This document shows, piece by piece, positions 34,840-47,200 of a stretch of 64,000 nucleotides of DNA. This DNA comes from Owenia fusiformis (Eukaryota > Annelida > Polychaeta > Sabellida > Oweniidae). Position 1 is the stretch's first letter. Each line of letters starts with the position of its first letter. The stretch covers positions 1,867,730 through 1,931,729 of the forward strand of contig CAIIXF020000007.1 in NCBI GenBank assembly GCA_903813345.2, given 5' to 3'. The notes under the pieces are model-generated. The model saw only the letters and a program-made list of their open reading frames with translations. It was not told the DNA's origin and did not search any database. Made by a program: the position numbers and the translations under genes.

Positions 34840-36365
34840 CTGACATTCGAAGGTCACAATCGATATATTCATACAATTCAACCTGACAACACCAAGGGAC
34901 AAAATCGAGTTCAGTTCAACCTGACAACATCCGGTCGGGAAGGACACAATCGAGACATCCATACATATCTCATCTTGACTCTTCGAAGGACACAATCGAG
35001 ACATCCATACAGATCAATCTGACAACATTCGAAGGACACAATCGAGACATCCATACATCTAATCCTGACAACATTCGAAGGACACAATCGAGACATCCAT
35101 ACAGTTCAACCTGACAACATTCATACAATTCAACCTGACAACACCAAGGGACAAAATCGAGTTCAGTTCAACCTGACAACATCACCGGGAAGGACGACAC
35201 AATCGAGAAATCCATAAGTTCAGTAACCTACATCTCATCCTGACAACATTCGAAGGACACAATTCATACGGTTCAACCTGACAACATTCGAAGGACACAA
35301 TCGAGACATCCATACATCTCATCCTGACAACATCCGAAGGACACAATCGAGACATCCATACACCTCATCCTGACAACATCCGAAGGACACAATCGAGACA
35401 TCCATACATCTCATCCTGACAACATCCGAAGGACACAATCGAGACATCCATACAGTTCAACCTGACAACATTCGAAGGACACAATCGAGACATCCATACA
35501 TCTCATCCTGACAAAATCCGAAGGACACAATCGAGACATCCATACATCTCATCCTGACAACATTCGAAGGACACAATCGAGACATCCATACATCTCATCC
35601 TGACAACATTCGAAGGACACAATCGAGACATCCATACATCTCATCCTGACAACATCCGAAGGACACAATCGAGACATCCATACAGTTCAACCTGACAACA
35701 TTCGAAGGACACAATCGAGACATCCTTACATCTCATCCTGATAACATTCGAAGGACACAATCGAGACATCCATACAGTTCAACCTGACAACATTCGGAGG
35801 ACACAATCGAGACATCCATACATCTCATCCTGACAACATTCGAAGGACACAATCGAGACATTCATACAGTTCAACCTGACAACATTCGAAGGACACAATC
35901 GAGACATCCTTACATCTCATCCTGATAACATTCGAAGGACACAATCGAGACATCCATACAGTTCAACCTGACAACATTCGGAGGACACAATCGAGACATC
36001 CATACATCTCATCCTGACAACATTCGAAGGACACAATCGAGACATTCATACAGTTCAACCTGACAACATTCGAAGGACACAATCGAGACATTCATACAGT
36101 TCAACCTGACAACATTCGAAGGACACAATCGAGACATCCATACATCTAATCCTGACAACATTCGAAGGACACAATCGAGACATCCATACAGATCAATCTG
36201 ACAACATTCGAAGGACACAATCGAGACATCCATACATCTCATCCTGACAACATTCGAAGGACACAATCGAGACATCCTTACATCTCATCCTGACAACATT
36301 CGAAGGACACAATCGAGACATTCATACAGTTCAACCTGACAACATTCGAAGGACACAATCGAATC
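34840..36365. repeat. 46-bp minisatellite, about 30 units
   Basis: The unit contains TTCGAAGGACACAATCGAGA then CATCCATACA and either TCTCATCCTGACAACA or GTTCAACCTGACAACA. The first ~400 bp are irregular, the rest regular. A 184-bp higher-order block (4 units, marked by CATCCTTACA and CTGATAACA) occurs twice in a row at ~35713 and ~35897. The translated frames here are repeat artefacts. Confidence 0.95.
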
Positions 36366-36512
36366 TGAACACCTCTCAATGTGAGCACTTTTCCTTGGCC
36401 CCTTTGTTATATCCAATTAACTCACATACACAGAACTTGAAATACGAACACCTGCTAATCTGAAGACGTTTGGCCTGCCTCAATGGTGTTCGAACTGGAC
36501 ATGTGTTATTGC
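36361..36512. mobile_element. Tc1/mariner-type MITE family, copy 4 (partial)
   Basis: AATCTGAACACCTCTCAATG through CTGCTAATCTGAAG to GTGTTCGAACTGGACATG matches the interior of the intact copy at 63464. The left end was replaced by the minisatellite. Confidence 0.5.
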
Positions 36513-39400
36513 AATTATTATCACATTTGATAACCATTAATGTCAAAGTAAAAAAACAACAACTAATAATGATTGAGAAAATGCATTAAAATACAAAAAT
36601 TCGTGAAATGCTGCTGATCACTAGGCTGAGGGGCATTGAGAAACAAAAGTTGGAAAATTCTGTTATAGGCCTTTTCTCATTACCACATTTCATATTTTCT
36701 TAACATTTTTACCAATTTACAAAATATTCATTGTTTTTGTAAACGTGAAAGGTGTATGCATTTACTAAAAACACAATTTCGTTCTCATTTTTGATAACTA
36801 ACAGATTCATAAATATCGCATCAAGAATGATTGTTCTGAAGGCCGATCTTGCTTTATCAATTTTCGGACCTGCCCTCGATAGAAAGTAGTGACTGATCAT
36901 GGAACCGACGATGATATTCTGGGGGAACTTGAAATAAATTTAATGTTTATGCAGGGTTTGGAGGAGGCAAGATATTTGAGTATGGACTAAACCGTGTTCA
37001 ATAAAACCCTCACTTTTGGCCAATATAACCGTAGTGCAAGTATTTATTTGGTGAACCCCTTACTCACGGGGTGTCATCGAAATATTTGTCCAGCTTGGAT
37101 GAGCATGTTATTTTTCATAAAAGCACTAAGAAAACTTCACAAATTATTTTTTTTAACTCATATCAGTTTTTCAAGACCCTCCTGTATTTTATATTATTGA
37201 TTTTGTGAACATTTTTTTGTTTTTAGTGCAATTGTTTTTTGTTCCTTTCTACCAATAGGATAGTTTCTAAATAGCAGAAAAATCAATGAAATCTCGTGCT
37301 GCCATCTTTTATTCAGCTTTTAACTTGGGCTAGAGCTCCATTCACTTACATGCTAAAATCTTGGAAAAGTGGCTTAATTTCATGATTTATCAAAGTGTGT
37401 TTGTTGAATCTGTATAAAACTTGAATGATATACCACATGATGACCCTGTTTATGAACATGTTGTGATTAAACATACTAATGTTGATTGACATACAAATAA
37501 TCCACGGTTTTAAAGAATTTTACCATTGCATCTATGGACATTTGGCCCAACTTTTTTTAAATTGTCATAGAAAATTATTCAAATTACATAACTGTGTAAA
37601 TCAAAGCTATTTTAGGAGAAAACATTTCACTGAATTCAAATATATCATTTAAAAGAAGGTAATGTAAGTCATTAGAGGTCTAATATGCAAGTCTCTTAAA
37701 ATCTCACGAAAAATGAGATTTAGCTAGATTTCAAAAGCTATATGGAAACTATACTATTCTTGAAAATGAAATAAAAGATCTTTCCGAACCTTGTTCGAAC
37801 AAAATAAGAATACACCATTTTCTTAAACCTCTCAATATTATAGTTACGCAAAGGATAGTTTTGTTCATTTAAGAAAAGGTATTCAAAAATTAAAACAAAA
37901 GCCCCCAAATAGATAAAAATTAAAGTTAAACTTTTATTTCATTAACAAGATACTTTTTTAAATGAACCAATATCGAGAGACCTGAACATGTTAGTTGTGT
38001 ATTTGTCATTTTATTCCAAAGAGGTTGGGATAAATGTTTCATTTCATTCTGAACATCTGATACCATGAACAAAAGAAGTGTCTGGTGTGTTTTCTAAAAC
38101 AATATAGAGAAAAGTATATTTTTTCAAATAAAATTCTTACTATTCAAAAGATGATCATAAATTGAGAATGTGTAAAATTTTGAATTTTTTGATGACTGAT
38201 CTATTAAGAGAAACAAGTGTTCAATTCAGTTCGCAATATTGATACCACTTATTTGGAAGTATGGGCAATACCGTCAAATTACATCTCCACCTTTTCATAA
38301 GTACTTTCATTGCAAGTTTTAAAAATTCAAACATAAAAGACCACAACACGGTCGTCCAATGGGCAGATAACATGTGTTTGGATCATCTATTTTGGGAAAA
38401 CCCTGGAGCATGATTTTCTACTAAGCTTGCATTCGCAAATGCAACGTTTGGCTGTCGCCTTCAATCTACTATTTAATGGGCAGCTCAACTAAAATAAATA
38501 GTACATGCCACTATTCCATGCATATAGTTGGTCATAAAGAAGTAGGTGAAAACAGAAAAACGCTCCATCTGAGTATATAATGTCTGCGCTGTTTTCCATA
38601 ACTTAGTATTTGAATAGTTGATTCGAACTGGCTCCCAAAAAATCTTAATAAAGAATGACTGAATAAGTCATACATTGCATTGGTCATGCAATTGCATTGG
38701 GTAATTTTTTTCTAAAAACACATGCAAATGTTTGGAAACAACACCTTCATGGTATGATTCAGCAAACAATGCACTGAGTATTAAATCCTTTACTATCAGA
38801 AATTAAAATTGAAAAGACAAATGTAATTTCAGCTTAACGCACTAACCATTGGCAATGTTTCTTTTGGTAAGAAAAGACCAACGACCAATGTTGTTTTTTG
38901 GCATTGGAATCAATAGATTTAATAATTGAACCGAGATACAGGAAATCATATGTATTCTCCATTGGCCTAGGAAGGGGGAGAGCGTTGGAGGCCACCTTTT
39001 CCCAGATTATTTTAGATTTGAAACCGAGTCTAGAATTGAAAGCCGTAGACGTAGAGTAAGTGAAATTGTAGGTAATAATGACAGAAATGATATACTATGT
39101 CAGTGTCTAGCCTAGTCTACATCAACCATAGAAGATCTCATTTCTCATATATATTATATTTAATTCTATACCGTGTATAGTTTCTTAGGAACCCATACAG
39201 TATGTAAATACTTTGAAGAATATGTACAAAATCAAAATGTATATTTTAGTAGAAGTCAAAGTTTTTAGTCAAAGTCAAGTTAACTTTTCTAAAAACACAT
39301 TTTTTTCTTGTTTTTATTAGCTTATTGGAAGTGTTGTGCTGAGATATGTTCCGAATGCACCAGAGAGGGTCTAAATTTGAAAAATTTCTCGAGGCATACA
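36513..39400. other. Non-coding stretch
   Basis: AT-rich, no gene recognised. Confidence 0.4.
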
Positions 39401-39470
39401 CCCCCCCCCCCCCAATCTCCTTAGATTGCGCCACACGCGAAGCGTGTGGCGCGCTTCACGCCGGCACGAT
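39399..39470. repeat. C-run followed by an 11-bp GC-rich hairpin
   Basis: A run of C (39401-39413) precedes GCGCCACACGC / GAA / GCGTGTGGCGC at 39428-39452, a perfect stem in otherwise AT-rich DNA. Probably the end of a decayed dispersed element. Confidence 0.5.
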
Positions 39471-39779
39471 CCATCCGTAAAAGTCTCCCTTGGCAAATCC
39501 TTCTGACGGCCCTATTGTCTAATAACTTTTTTGTTTGCGAACTACATGTTATTTCCATTTTCATTTGATTAAACGTCATGTAATTAATACAGTTGTATCT
39601 AAATGAGTAATAAACTCCTTGTAATGATTGAATTAATATATGTTTGGATTTACTAAACTACCATTCGCATTCGTCCGCTACGGATAATGAGGTCTTATCA
39701 AAAATTTAGTAAGAATTCACTAGTTCAAGACGTCTTCCAAAGTACGTTTGAGTTTACACTTGTTTTCCGAGACATCCTA

Positions 39780-40330
39780 CTTGGAAGTAGCAGAGTAGCC
39801 GGGAAGACGGTCTCCATGAAAATTTGTGACCTACACCTCTTGAAAGCCAATGGTTTGATGTCCTAGGCATTTGACTTTTTCAAACCTCATTAGGTCTTTT
39901 GTTACCTATTTCAAAATTAAGTATTCTACCCTTGAAGGTTTTTGAAGGCTAGTGGAAGGTCAGATCTCCCGGGACGATTGTAAGGTCAGATATGAACTCC
40001 TTGCATTTCATGGATCAGTGACTGGTCAAAGTTAGTTGAAAATGACCTTTTTGACCTGAAAATTTGGGCAAACGTCAATTTTTTTGTACTGAATATTGAA
40101 TTCTAGTATAAGACCCCGGGTATAAGACTTTGATGATTAAAGTCCCCCCTCCCATGCCCCCTAAAAACTTTGACCGGACCTAGATTTTGACCCCAGGTTT
40201 TGACCTTGATAAAAACTATTTTCCCCCTAATTTTGGCCAAGTTCCCTGGTATGAGCATAAAGTTCATTACTTTAACCTAGATGGAAGGTGAAAAGTACTT
40301 TGATCAAAGAATAGAAAAGCTAAAAAGTTT
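39780..40330 (+). repeat. GGTCA-rich dispersed repeat, short copy
   Basis: Shares CTCATTAGGTCTTTTGTTAC, TTGACCTAGATTTTGACC and TTTTCCCCCTAATTTTGGCC with the long copy ending near 47340, and ends with a similar AATAGAAAAGCTA tail. Confidence 0.6.
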
Positions 40331-40393
40331 CAGAGAGTCTCCTAACTTATTATTACTTGATGGTTGCTGCCAACGTACCAAAACTGAAATCAA

Positions 40394-40429
40394 TGACGTC
40401 ACGAATTTAGCATTGCGCATGCGTGATTG
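40394..40429 (+). promoter_or_regulatory. Candidate core promoter: CRE, NRF1-like site, CCAAT
   Basis: TGACGTCA at 40394-40401 (perfect CRE), TGCGCATGCG at 40414-40423 (NRF1 consensus) and ATTGG at 40425-40429, ~210 bp upstream of the candidate initiation codon at 40637. Confidence 0.45.
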
Positions 40430-40636
40430 GAATGGCAGAAAAACTAAGAAATTTTCTAAATAAGTTACATTCAGCTTAATTGTAGGATTATTCTTCATTA
40501 TGTAGGGGTAAAACAATACTCGTAGCTAAGTGGATTGTATGATCTTTACCTGGACTCGGAAATTATGTAAATTTCGAGGGATGATAATGCAGATAATCTG
40601 ATGTGAATTTTAATAATTTGTCAAAAAAATCTGAAA

Positions 40637-40697
40637 ATGGCGACGACTGACTTGAAAACTCAAAATGAACCCACTTCTGCCAAGAAGATATCATTTG
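40637..40697 (+). CDS. Candidate first coding exon of an unrecognised host gene
   Basis: ATGGCG in a strong context (AAAATGG), 20 codons ending KKISF plus one extra base, then donor G|GTAAGTAC. The frame stays open past the donor, but the +1 phase fits exactly the small exon at 49313. Motifs typical of a metazoan promoter lie ~210 bp upstream. The peptide is polar and probably disordered. KKISF fits the loose RVxF docking pattern for protein phosphatase 1, a weak hint only. I do not recognise the protein. The intron to 49313 would be 8.6 kb and filled with repeats. Confidence 0.45.
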
Positions 40698-41989
40698 GTA
40701 AGTACTTCTTTCACATAAACGTCAGATTTGGTTTATGCATTGTCAAGTATTTATTTGACAGAGCATGCACTCTCAGCTTTAGAGGTCAAATTCTAGGTAT
40801 CATCGACTACTGTTGTTATGAAACACTCCTTCATTGTCAGACTGAAACTGAGGACACATCAGCCTGGCTCACTACCAAAATTCACTGGAAAATAACCTCA
40901 AACTAATTTGCATTTTTCGATCTCAAATGTGATAATTTCAAACATAAATGTCGGCCTTATATTTCAAATACACCTTATACTCACATCTCATATTATCTTT
41001 TCTCAAACACATGTAGCATTTATCGTAGAATAAAATTAATTCCAGCTAGAATTGGCGTGGAAAGTTTCAATTGACGATTCTCTGCCAGATTACGCTCTGA
41101 TCCATTAATTACAATCCATTGATCCATTGGTCAATGTGATGTGCACCGGAAGAAATAACTTTTGTTTCAATTAAGTTGTCAACCCACATTTTTAACATGG
41201 AAATGGGAGGGGTTATTCATTGTAATTGTGTCTTAATTTCTTGCTTTGGAGGCACAACATCATAAACCAATGGCGGGATAAGTTTAATTGATTGAAGATG
41301 TAAGTATTTTTGATCTTTTTACAGCTAAATGGCTGTCTATTCTTCAAGAAAATTGTGAGGAGGGATACTTTACCTGCTAATTTCGAGTCTTGAACCTTCA
41401 CGAACCTTTAATTTTACATTTTTATCGGAATAAACACACTCTAAAATGTGGTTTTGAAAGATCTCAAGCTATGGTTTCCTTCGCTTTTTGAGAAAATTGC
41501 CACTCAAATTTGAGTAAATTTCTGTTTTGATGATGTCAATTTTCGATTGCGATAGTTGCATTACAAAATATGCAAGCATTGTGTGCAGTTACACTTTAGC
41601 TTGATATATTCAAGATTTTAATTAAAGGATTAATTAAATAAATCACCTTTTATACTTCCTTGTTGGCCATATTGTTTTTTAAGGTAACCGATCAAATCAA
41701 AGGATTCAACAAAATGGCGGATATGAAATTTTCCATTGACTTTTGGTAGTGTGGCTGCTGGTCAGGTACATCTACTGTACTCCAATTAATATACAATGCT
41801 ATTATATTTCGCTATTACTATTCAAATTTTCCAAAACTCACTATAAGCTAGACATAGTAGCACACAAGAATGACAGGGAGTGCAGTTATTAGCTTTTATT
41901 TTTTACTAAGAAACCAAGGCTGATTTTTTGCACGTACAACCTTTTGTTCTAGTTATTCCCTTTCTACAGAGTCTTGGGATCACGCCTTA

Positions 41990-43456
41990 CCATCGCGTAA
42001 GCAGGCGTCACCGTACAGCGTAAAAAATAGCGGAGTACAGTTTTCTGTACGGTAACGCAAATTAACTGCTTTGAAGCAAAAACTATGACAAGGGTTTAAA
42101 AAAATTAATTTGATGAAAACTAATACGATTTCATGTGAAATAAAAACAGTATTCTCTTGGAAATGGTTTTAACTTTCTGATTATGATAAACGTTTTACGA
42201 GCACTGTTCGGATTTTTTCTGAGTGAATCGGCCCACATAATCGACCAGAGTGAAAAAAGGTTGTTTTTTCACATTTTGTTTGGTTATTATTTTCCCTACC
42301 GTCTGAGAGTATGGATTGTTTTTATGAGAATATGTATTTGTTACTTACACATTTTAGAACGCGCGAAGATTCAGCAAACAACCATTCATTATGTATATTT
42401 AAAAAAGATCAAATTTGTACGGTGACGCACCAGCTGTACGGTGACGCTATGCTTTGATGAACTAAATGAGACTAAGATTGTATGAAATGGAAACTCTGGA
42501 GTATGATCATTTGTTCATATATAGTGCATGGGCGCTACAGTTCAACGATATCTTCCACAGCTTAATGGAAGGTTACTGGAAATGTATGATACGGTAAAGA
42601 TCATGAAACCAAAAACTCTCTGGTTGCTATGTTATTGATGTTTTAAAACAAGGGATGTCACAAGTAAATCTCATCTTGCACGTGTGACTTTTTAGGATGA
42701 AAGATGCAATATCTTGCATGGGGTAAAGATGGCTGTGTAGGCTATCTTTGTTAGTCATATGAGAAAAGCCTGGTTTAGTTCAAATGATACCAAAGCATTA
42801 CGTCAACTTTCAAATAGTTAATTCCATGAAAACTAAAAAATATCGAAATTAATACTTCCTGTCCGCCATCTTAAATGCGAAGGTGACGGCTGTAACCTTC
42901 GCTTGATACTTACCAGTGATAATGTACATGTAGATCTGACACTTCTTTACCTCTTGTTCGAACAGTAAGCTTAAAGCACTTCATAAAATCTAAGGAAGCG
43001 TCACCGTACAGCTGATGCGTCACCGTACAGTTCTGATCTTTTTTAAATAAATACACTGAATAATTATTTGCAGAATATTCATCTGTTCTAAAATATGCAG
43101 AAAACAAATACATATTCTCATAAAAATAATCCATACTCTCAGACGACAGGGAAAATAATAACCAAACGAAAAGTGAAAAAAACACCATTTTTCTCTCGAG
43201 TCGATTATGTGGGCCGATCCAGTCAGAAAAAATCCGAGCAGTGCTCGAAAAACTTTTATCATAATTAGAAAGTTATAACCATTCCTAAGAGAATGCTGTT
43301 TTTATTACACCCGAAATCGTATTTATTTTATCTAATTAATCTTTTTAAAACCCTCATTATAGTTTTTGCTTCAACTCAGTTAATTTTCGTCACCGTACAG
43401 AAAACTGTACTACTGTATTTTTTGACGCTGTACAGTGACGCCTGCTTACGCGATGG
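41990..43456. mobile_element. Fold-back element with ~460-bp inverted arms and TTA TSD
   Basis: The left arm 41990-42448 and right arm 42997-43456 are inverted copies with substitutions. The outer ends read CCATCGCGTAAGCAGGCGTC and its complement. TTA flanks both sides (41987-41989, 43457-43459). The motif GTACGGTGACGC or its complement repeats at both ends of each arm. The 548-bp centre is unique and includes an AAGATGGCGGACAGGAAG on the minus strand (42858-42875). TTA is the typical target of PIF/Harbinger elements. No transposase; the paired ~80-codon frames in the arms are mirror images, not genes. Confidence 0.75.
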
Positions 43457-44281
43457 TTAGGCATGGGGATACTGAAATGAGCCACTTGCTTTCAATACCT
43501 CGGCTCAACACAAAAATGTTCTGAAATCATATATCATCTTTTCAGAATAATTGGTATACAGGTATTCTGGTGTTCAGGTGTTCAAATTATTGGAACCTAG
43601 AATAAGAATGATGTTTCAATAGAAACCATTCATTAATACCTATGTTACATTACCACATTTGCATTGAGCTCAGTTTTATCATACCACTCTAATGATCTGT
43701 GGTATTATTGGTAATACCCTTACGGTAACATTCTGCCTAATGCTGGCACTGAAATTCAAATACCCAATACTTGTGAAGATACAAAGTATTGATTAAACTT
43801 ATCAGAAATCGTGGAAATCGTAAAAGTCATCTTATCACGACCAGAAATGTTTTTATGTTGTTTTTGTTAGGGGCGCCACCTGGCAAATGGAATGCATGGT
43901 CGAAAAATCAAAATGTTTCAATTTGAGTAATGATAATGTTAAATATATCTGACTGTAAAAGTCTTTATTCAATGCAGGAATTATCAATAATGAAGGTAAG
44001 ATGTTGATAGATCATGTCATAAACCCTGTGCATTTGTATGAAAAGGGGCAAAATTCATCATCAAGGCTTAACAATTAACAGAATGACCGGGCATTATACA
44101 AATTTGCAGATGTGAACCGAAAATCCCGGTAATTGGTAACATTAAGGTCACAACTCCGTGGAAGAGGAATGGCCAAAATACAAGGTGTTCTGTGGCTAGA
44201 CATGAAGTTGAAAAGGATTTTGGCATAACTGATGACTTTATCTTTCTACACAAGAATGATTTGTGTTTGTACAACAATACA

Positions 44282-47200
44282 TCGTCGCATGAGAATAACT
44301 TTGTACTAACTGCCATTTTCCCAAAAATTGAGATAGACATGGAATTTTACTATTTGAAACACAGGCTTTCATCTCAGATACATGCCCCATCTCAATTCCC
44401 TCTCATTAAGCTAGAATTCAATGTGAAATTGTACCATCTCCAGACAAACAGCTTATTTCTAATTTGAAATTGTCATATCTGATATCAACTGTTTCAACCA
44501 ATCAACTCTCTAAGAATTGGTCATGTGACTTGCAAAACTTGGAGTTATAACAATCTTATATTAAAACGAAGTATGCCAATATGCATGTTATTGTATCTAG
44601 AATGAAATAATGTTTTGTAACACAATACCATGCCAGTTTGCATGCCTGGCCTTTCATGTTTTAGTTTTAGAACTATTACAAGTAGATCAAAAAAATAAAA
44701 TAATACAGTATGTGTAATCCCATGCATATTCAAATTATATGCCCTCAATTACTCTTTGTATTATGGATGCTCATTGGATTATTCATGGCCACATGATATG
44801 AAATAGAATTACTAATTTCCTCGAAAACCTAAATCCTTGCTACCAGGGAAGATGAAAAGTACAAATGAGCAGTTAATTAGATCATGTGAGCAGTCAAAAG
44901 TACCCTTTATCTTCCCTGCTACCAGGTCTTATAGGGGTTTGAATGGCCAAATGCAATAGAAATGCATATACGAAGCTGTCATCATTAAATGTTGAAAATG
45001 AAAGACTACTTATTTGTTTCTTCAAATAGAGTACATAACTAGACTTTGGAAGATTGCAAGCAATCTCACGGAGGCCCTCTTAGGCATTTTTGACAATTTG
45101 AAGGTCAACTAAAGGACAAATATCAAATCTGAGGTCAGATGTGAACTCCTGAGAACTTGTAGATGATTTTCAAAAAAAATTTTGTCAATTTGAAGTGAGT
45201 TTAAATTTGACCTTGAAAAATTTCAAAATTGACCTTTTTTCAGCTTTTGAACTCTTATATCTCAAACTGGGACAAAATTCCATTAGATAGTCAATTGCTA
45301 ATATGTGTAGAACCCTTAGAGGAATGTGTATATTTCGACTTCGGATTAAAAATATTGGTTTGTAGTCTCGAACTTTGCGAAACTTAGATAGCACAGTTTG
45401 TGACCTAATTCCATGATCTTGACCTTTGACCCTGAAAAGTTTTACTTTTTTAGACCTCAGTAGGTCTTTTGTAATTAGGCTGACCTAAATTTGAATCCGA
45501 AGACTCAATTTGAGAAATCAACTTTTTTTACCTTTCGAAGGTCATTGAAGGTCAACTAAAGGTCAAAGGTTAAATCTGAGGTCAGATTTGGACTCCTAGA
45601 AAATTGTAGATGATTTTTAAAAAAAAAATTTGGTCAGATTGAAGCAAGTTGAAAAATGACCTTTTTTGACCGTTTTTGACGTAAAATATCTCAAAAATGG
45701 TAAAAATTTAATGCTGACATATTGTGAACAATTTGTAGAGAATACTAAAATGTAGTTTCAGTTTAATTCATCGGAAGAAATAATGAAGTATAAGGACAAA
45801 CTTGAGAAACTTGAAAAAAATTTAGATTTGACCTAGATTTTGACCTTTGACCTAATTTGATAACCGTGACCCTTGACCTTGAAAATTTTACTGCTTTAGA
45901 GCTCAGTAGGAATTTTATGATCAGGCTAACCCTAAATTTGAATCCAAAAACTCAATTTGAAAAATCAACTTTTCTGACCTTTCGAAGGTCACTGAAGGTC
46001 AACTAAATGAACTCCTGAGAAGTTGTAGATGATTTTTAAAAAAAAGTTGGGTGAATGTGAAGAAAGTTAAAATTTGACCTTATAAACTTTGAAAAGTTTT
46101 TGAGCTCTTATATCTCAAAACTGGGACAAAATTTTTAAAAATAGTCAATAGCTAATATGTGTAGAACCCTTAGAGGAATGTATATCTTGACTTTCAATTA
46201 AAAATATTGATTTGTAGTCAAAAACTTTGAGAAATTTAGAAAACACAGTTTGTGATCTTGTTTGATGACCTTGACCTTTGACCTTGAAAATTTTACTTTT
46301 TTAGACCTCAGTATATCTTTTCTGATTGAATAAACCTAAATTTGAATTCAAAAAATCAATTTGAAAAATCAACTTTTTGACCTTTCGAAGGTCACTGAAG
46401 GTCAACCAAAGGTCATAGGTCAAAACTAAGGTCAGATTTGAGTTCCTGAGATCTTGTAGATGCTTTTTAAAAAAGAGTTTGGTCAATTTAGAGCAAGTTG
46501 AAATTTGACCTTTAAAAATTTCGAAATTTGACCTTTTTCAGTTTTTGAGTTCTAATATCTCAAAACTGGAGCAAAATATTAATAAATAGTCAATTGCTAA
46601 TATATGTAGGACCTTTAGAGGAATATATATTCTGACTTTCAGTAAAAAAAATTGATTTATAGTCTCCAATTTTGAGAAACTTAGAAAACACAGTTTATGA
46701 TTTTGTTTGATGACCTTGACCTTTGACCTTGCAAATTTTACTTTTTTAGACCTCAGAAGGTCTTTTGTGAATAAATATACCTAAATTTGAATCCAGAAAA
46801 TCGATTTGAAAAATCAACTTTTTTGACCTTTCGGAGGTCACTGAAGGTCAAACAAAGGTCAAAGGTCAAAAGTAAGGTCAGATTTGGAATTCTGAGAATT
46901 TGTAGATGAGTTTTAAAAAAAAAATTGGTCAATTTGAAGCAAGTTGAAAAAAGACCTTTTTTGACCTTTTTTGACCTTCAATATCTCAAAATCGAGGCAA
47001 AATTTATCCAGACAGCAAAAGGCTAAGACTAATAGAATACTAATATCTATCTGTATGCAAAAATTCAGCCAAATATAATGAAGTGTAGTGTCAGGATTTG
47101 AGAAACTTGAAAAAAACTTAGATTTGACCTAGATTTTGACCTTTGACCTTGACCTAGATAAAAATAAATTTCCCCCCAATTTCAGCCGAGGTTCCTAGTA

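Noticed and set aside
34723-36275. ORFs on both strands in the 46-bp minisatellite
   Set aside because: Produced by the repeat; the unit length is not a multiple of three and the peptides have no non-repeat part.
42183-43262. Two similar ~80-codon ORFs in the arms of the fold-back element, on opposite strands
   Set aside because: They are the same sequence read in inverted arms. About 25 of 80 residues differ, including radical changes, and no domain is recognisable.
43866-43885. Second CTCF-like match (GGGGCGCCACCTGGCAAATG)
   Set aside because: Only part of the core fits; chance match likely.
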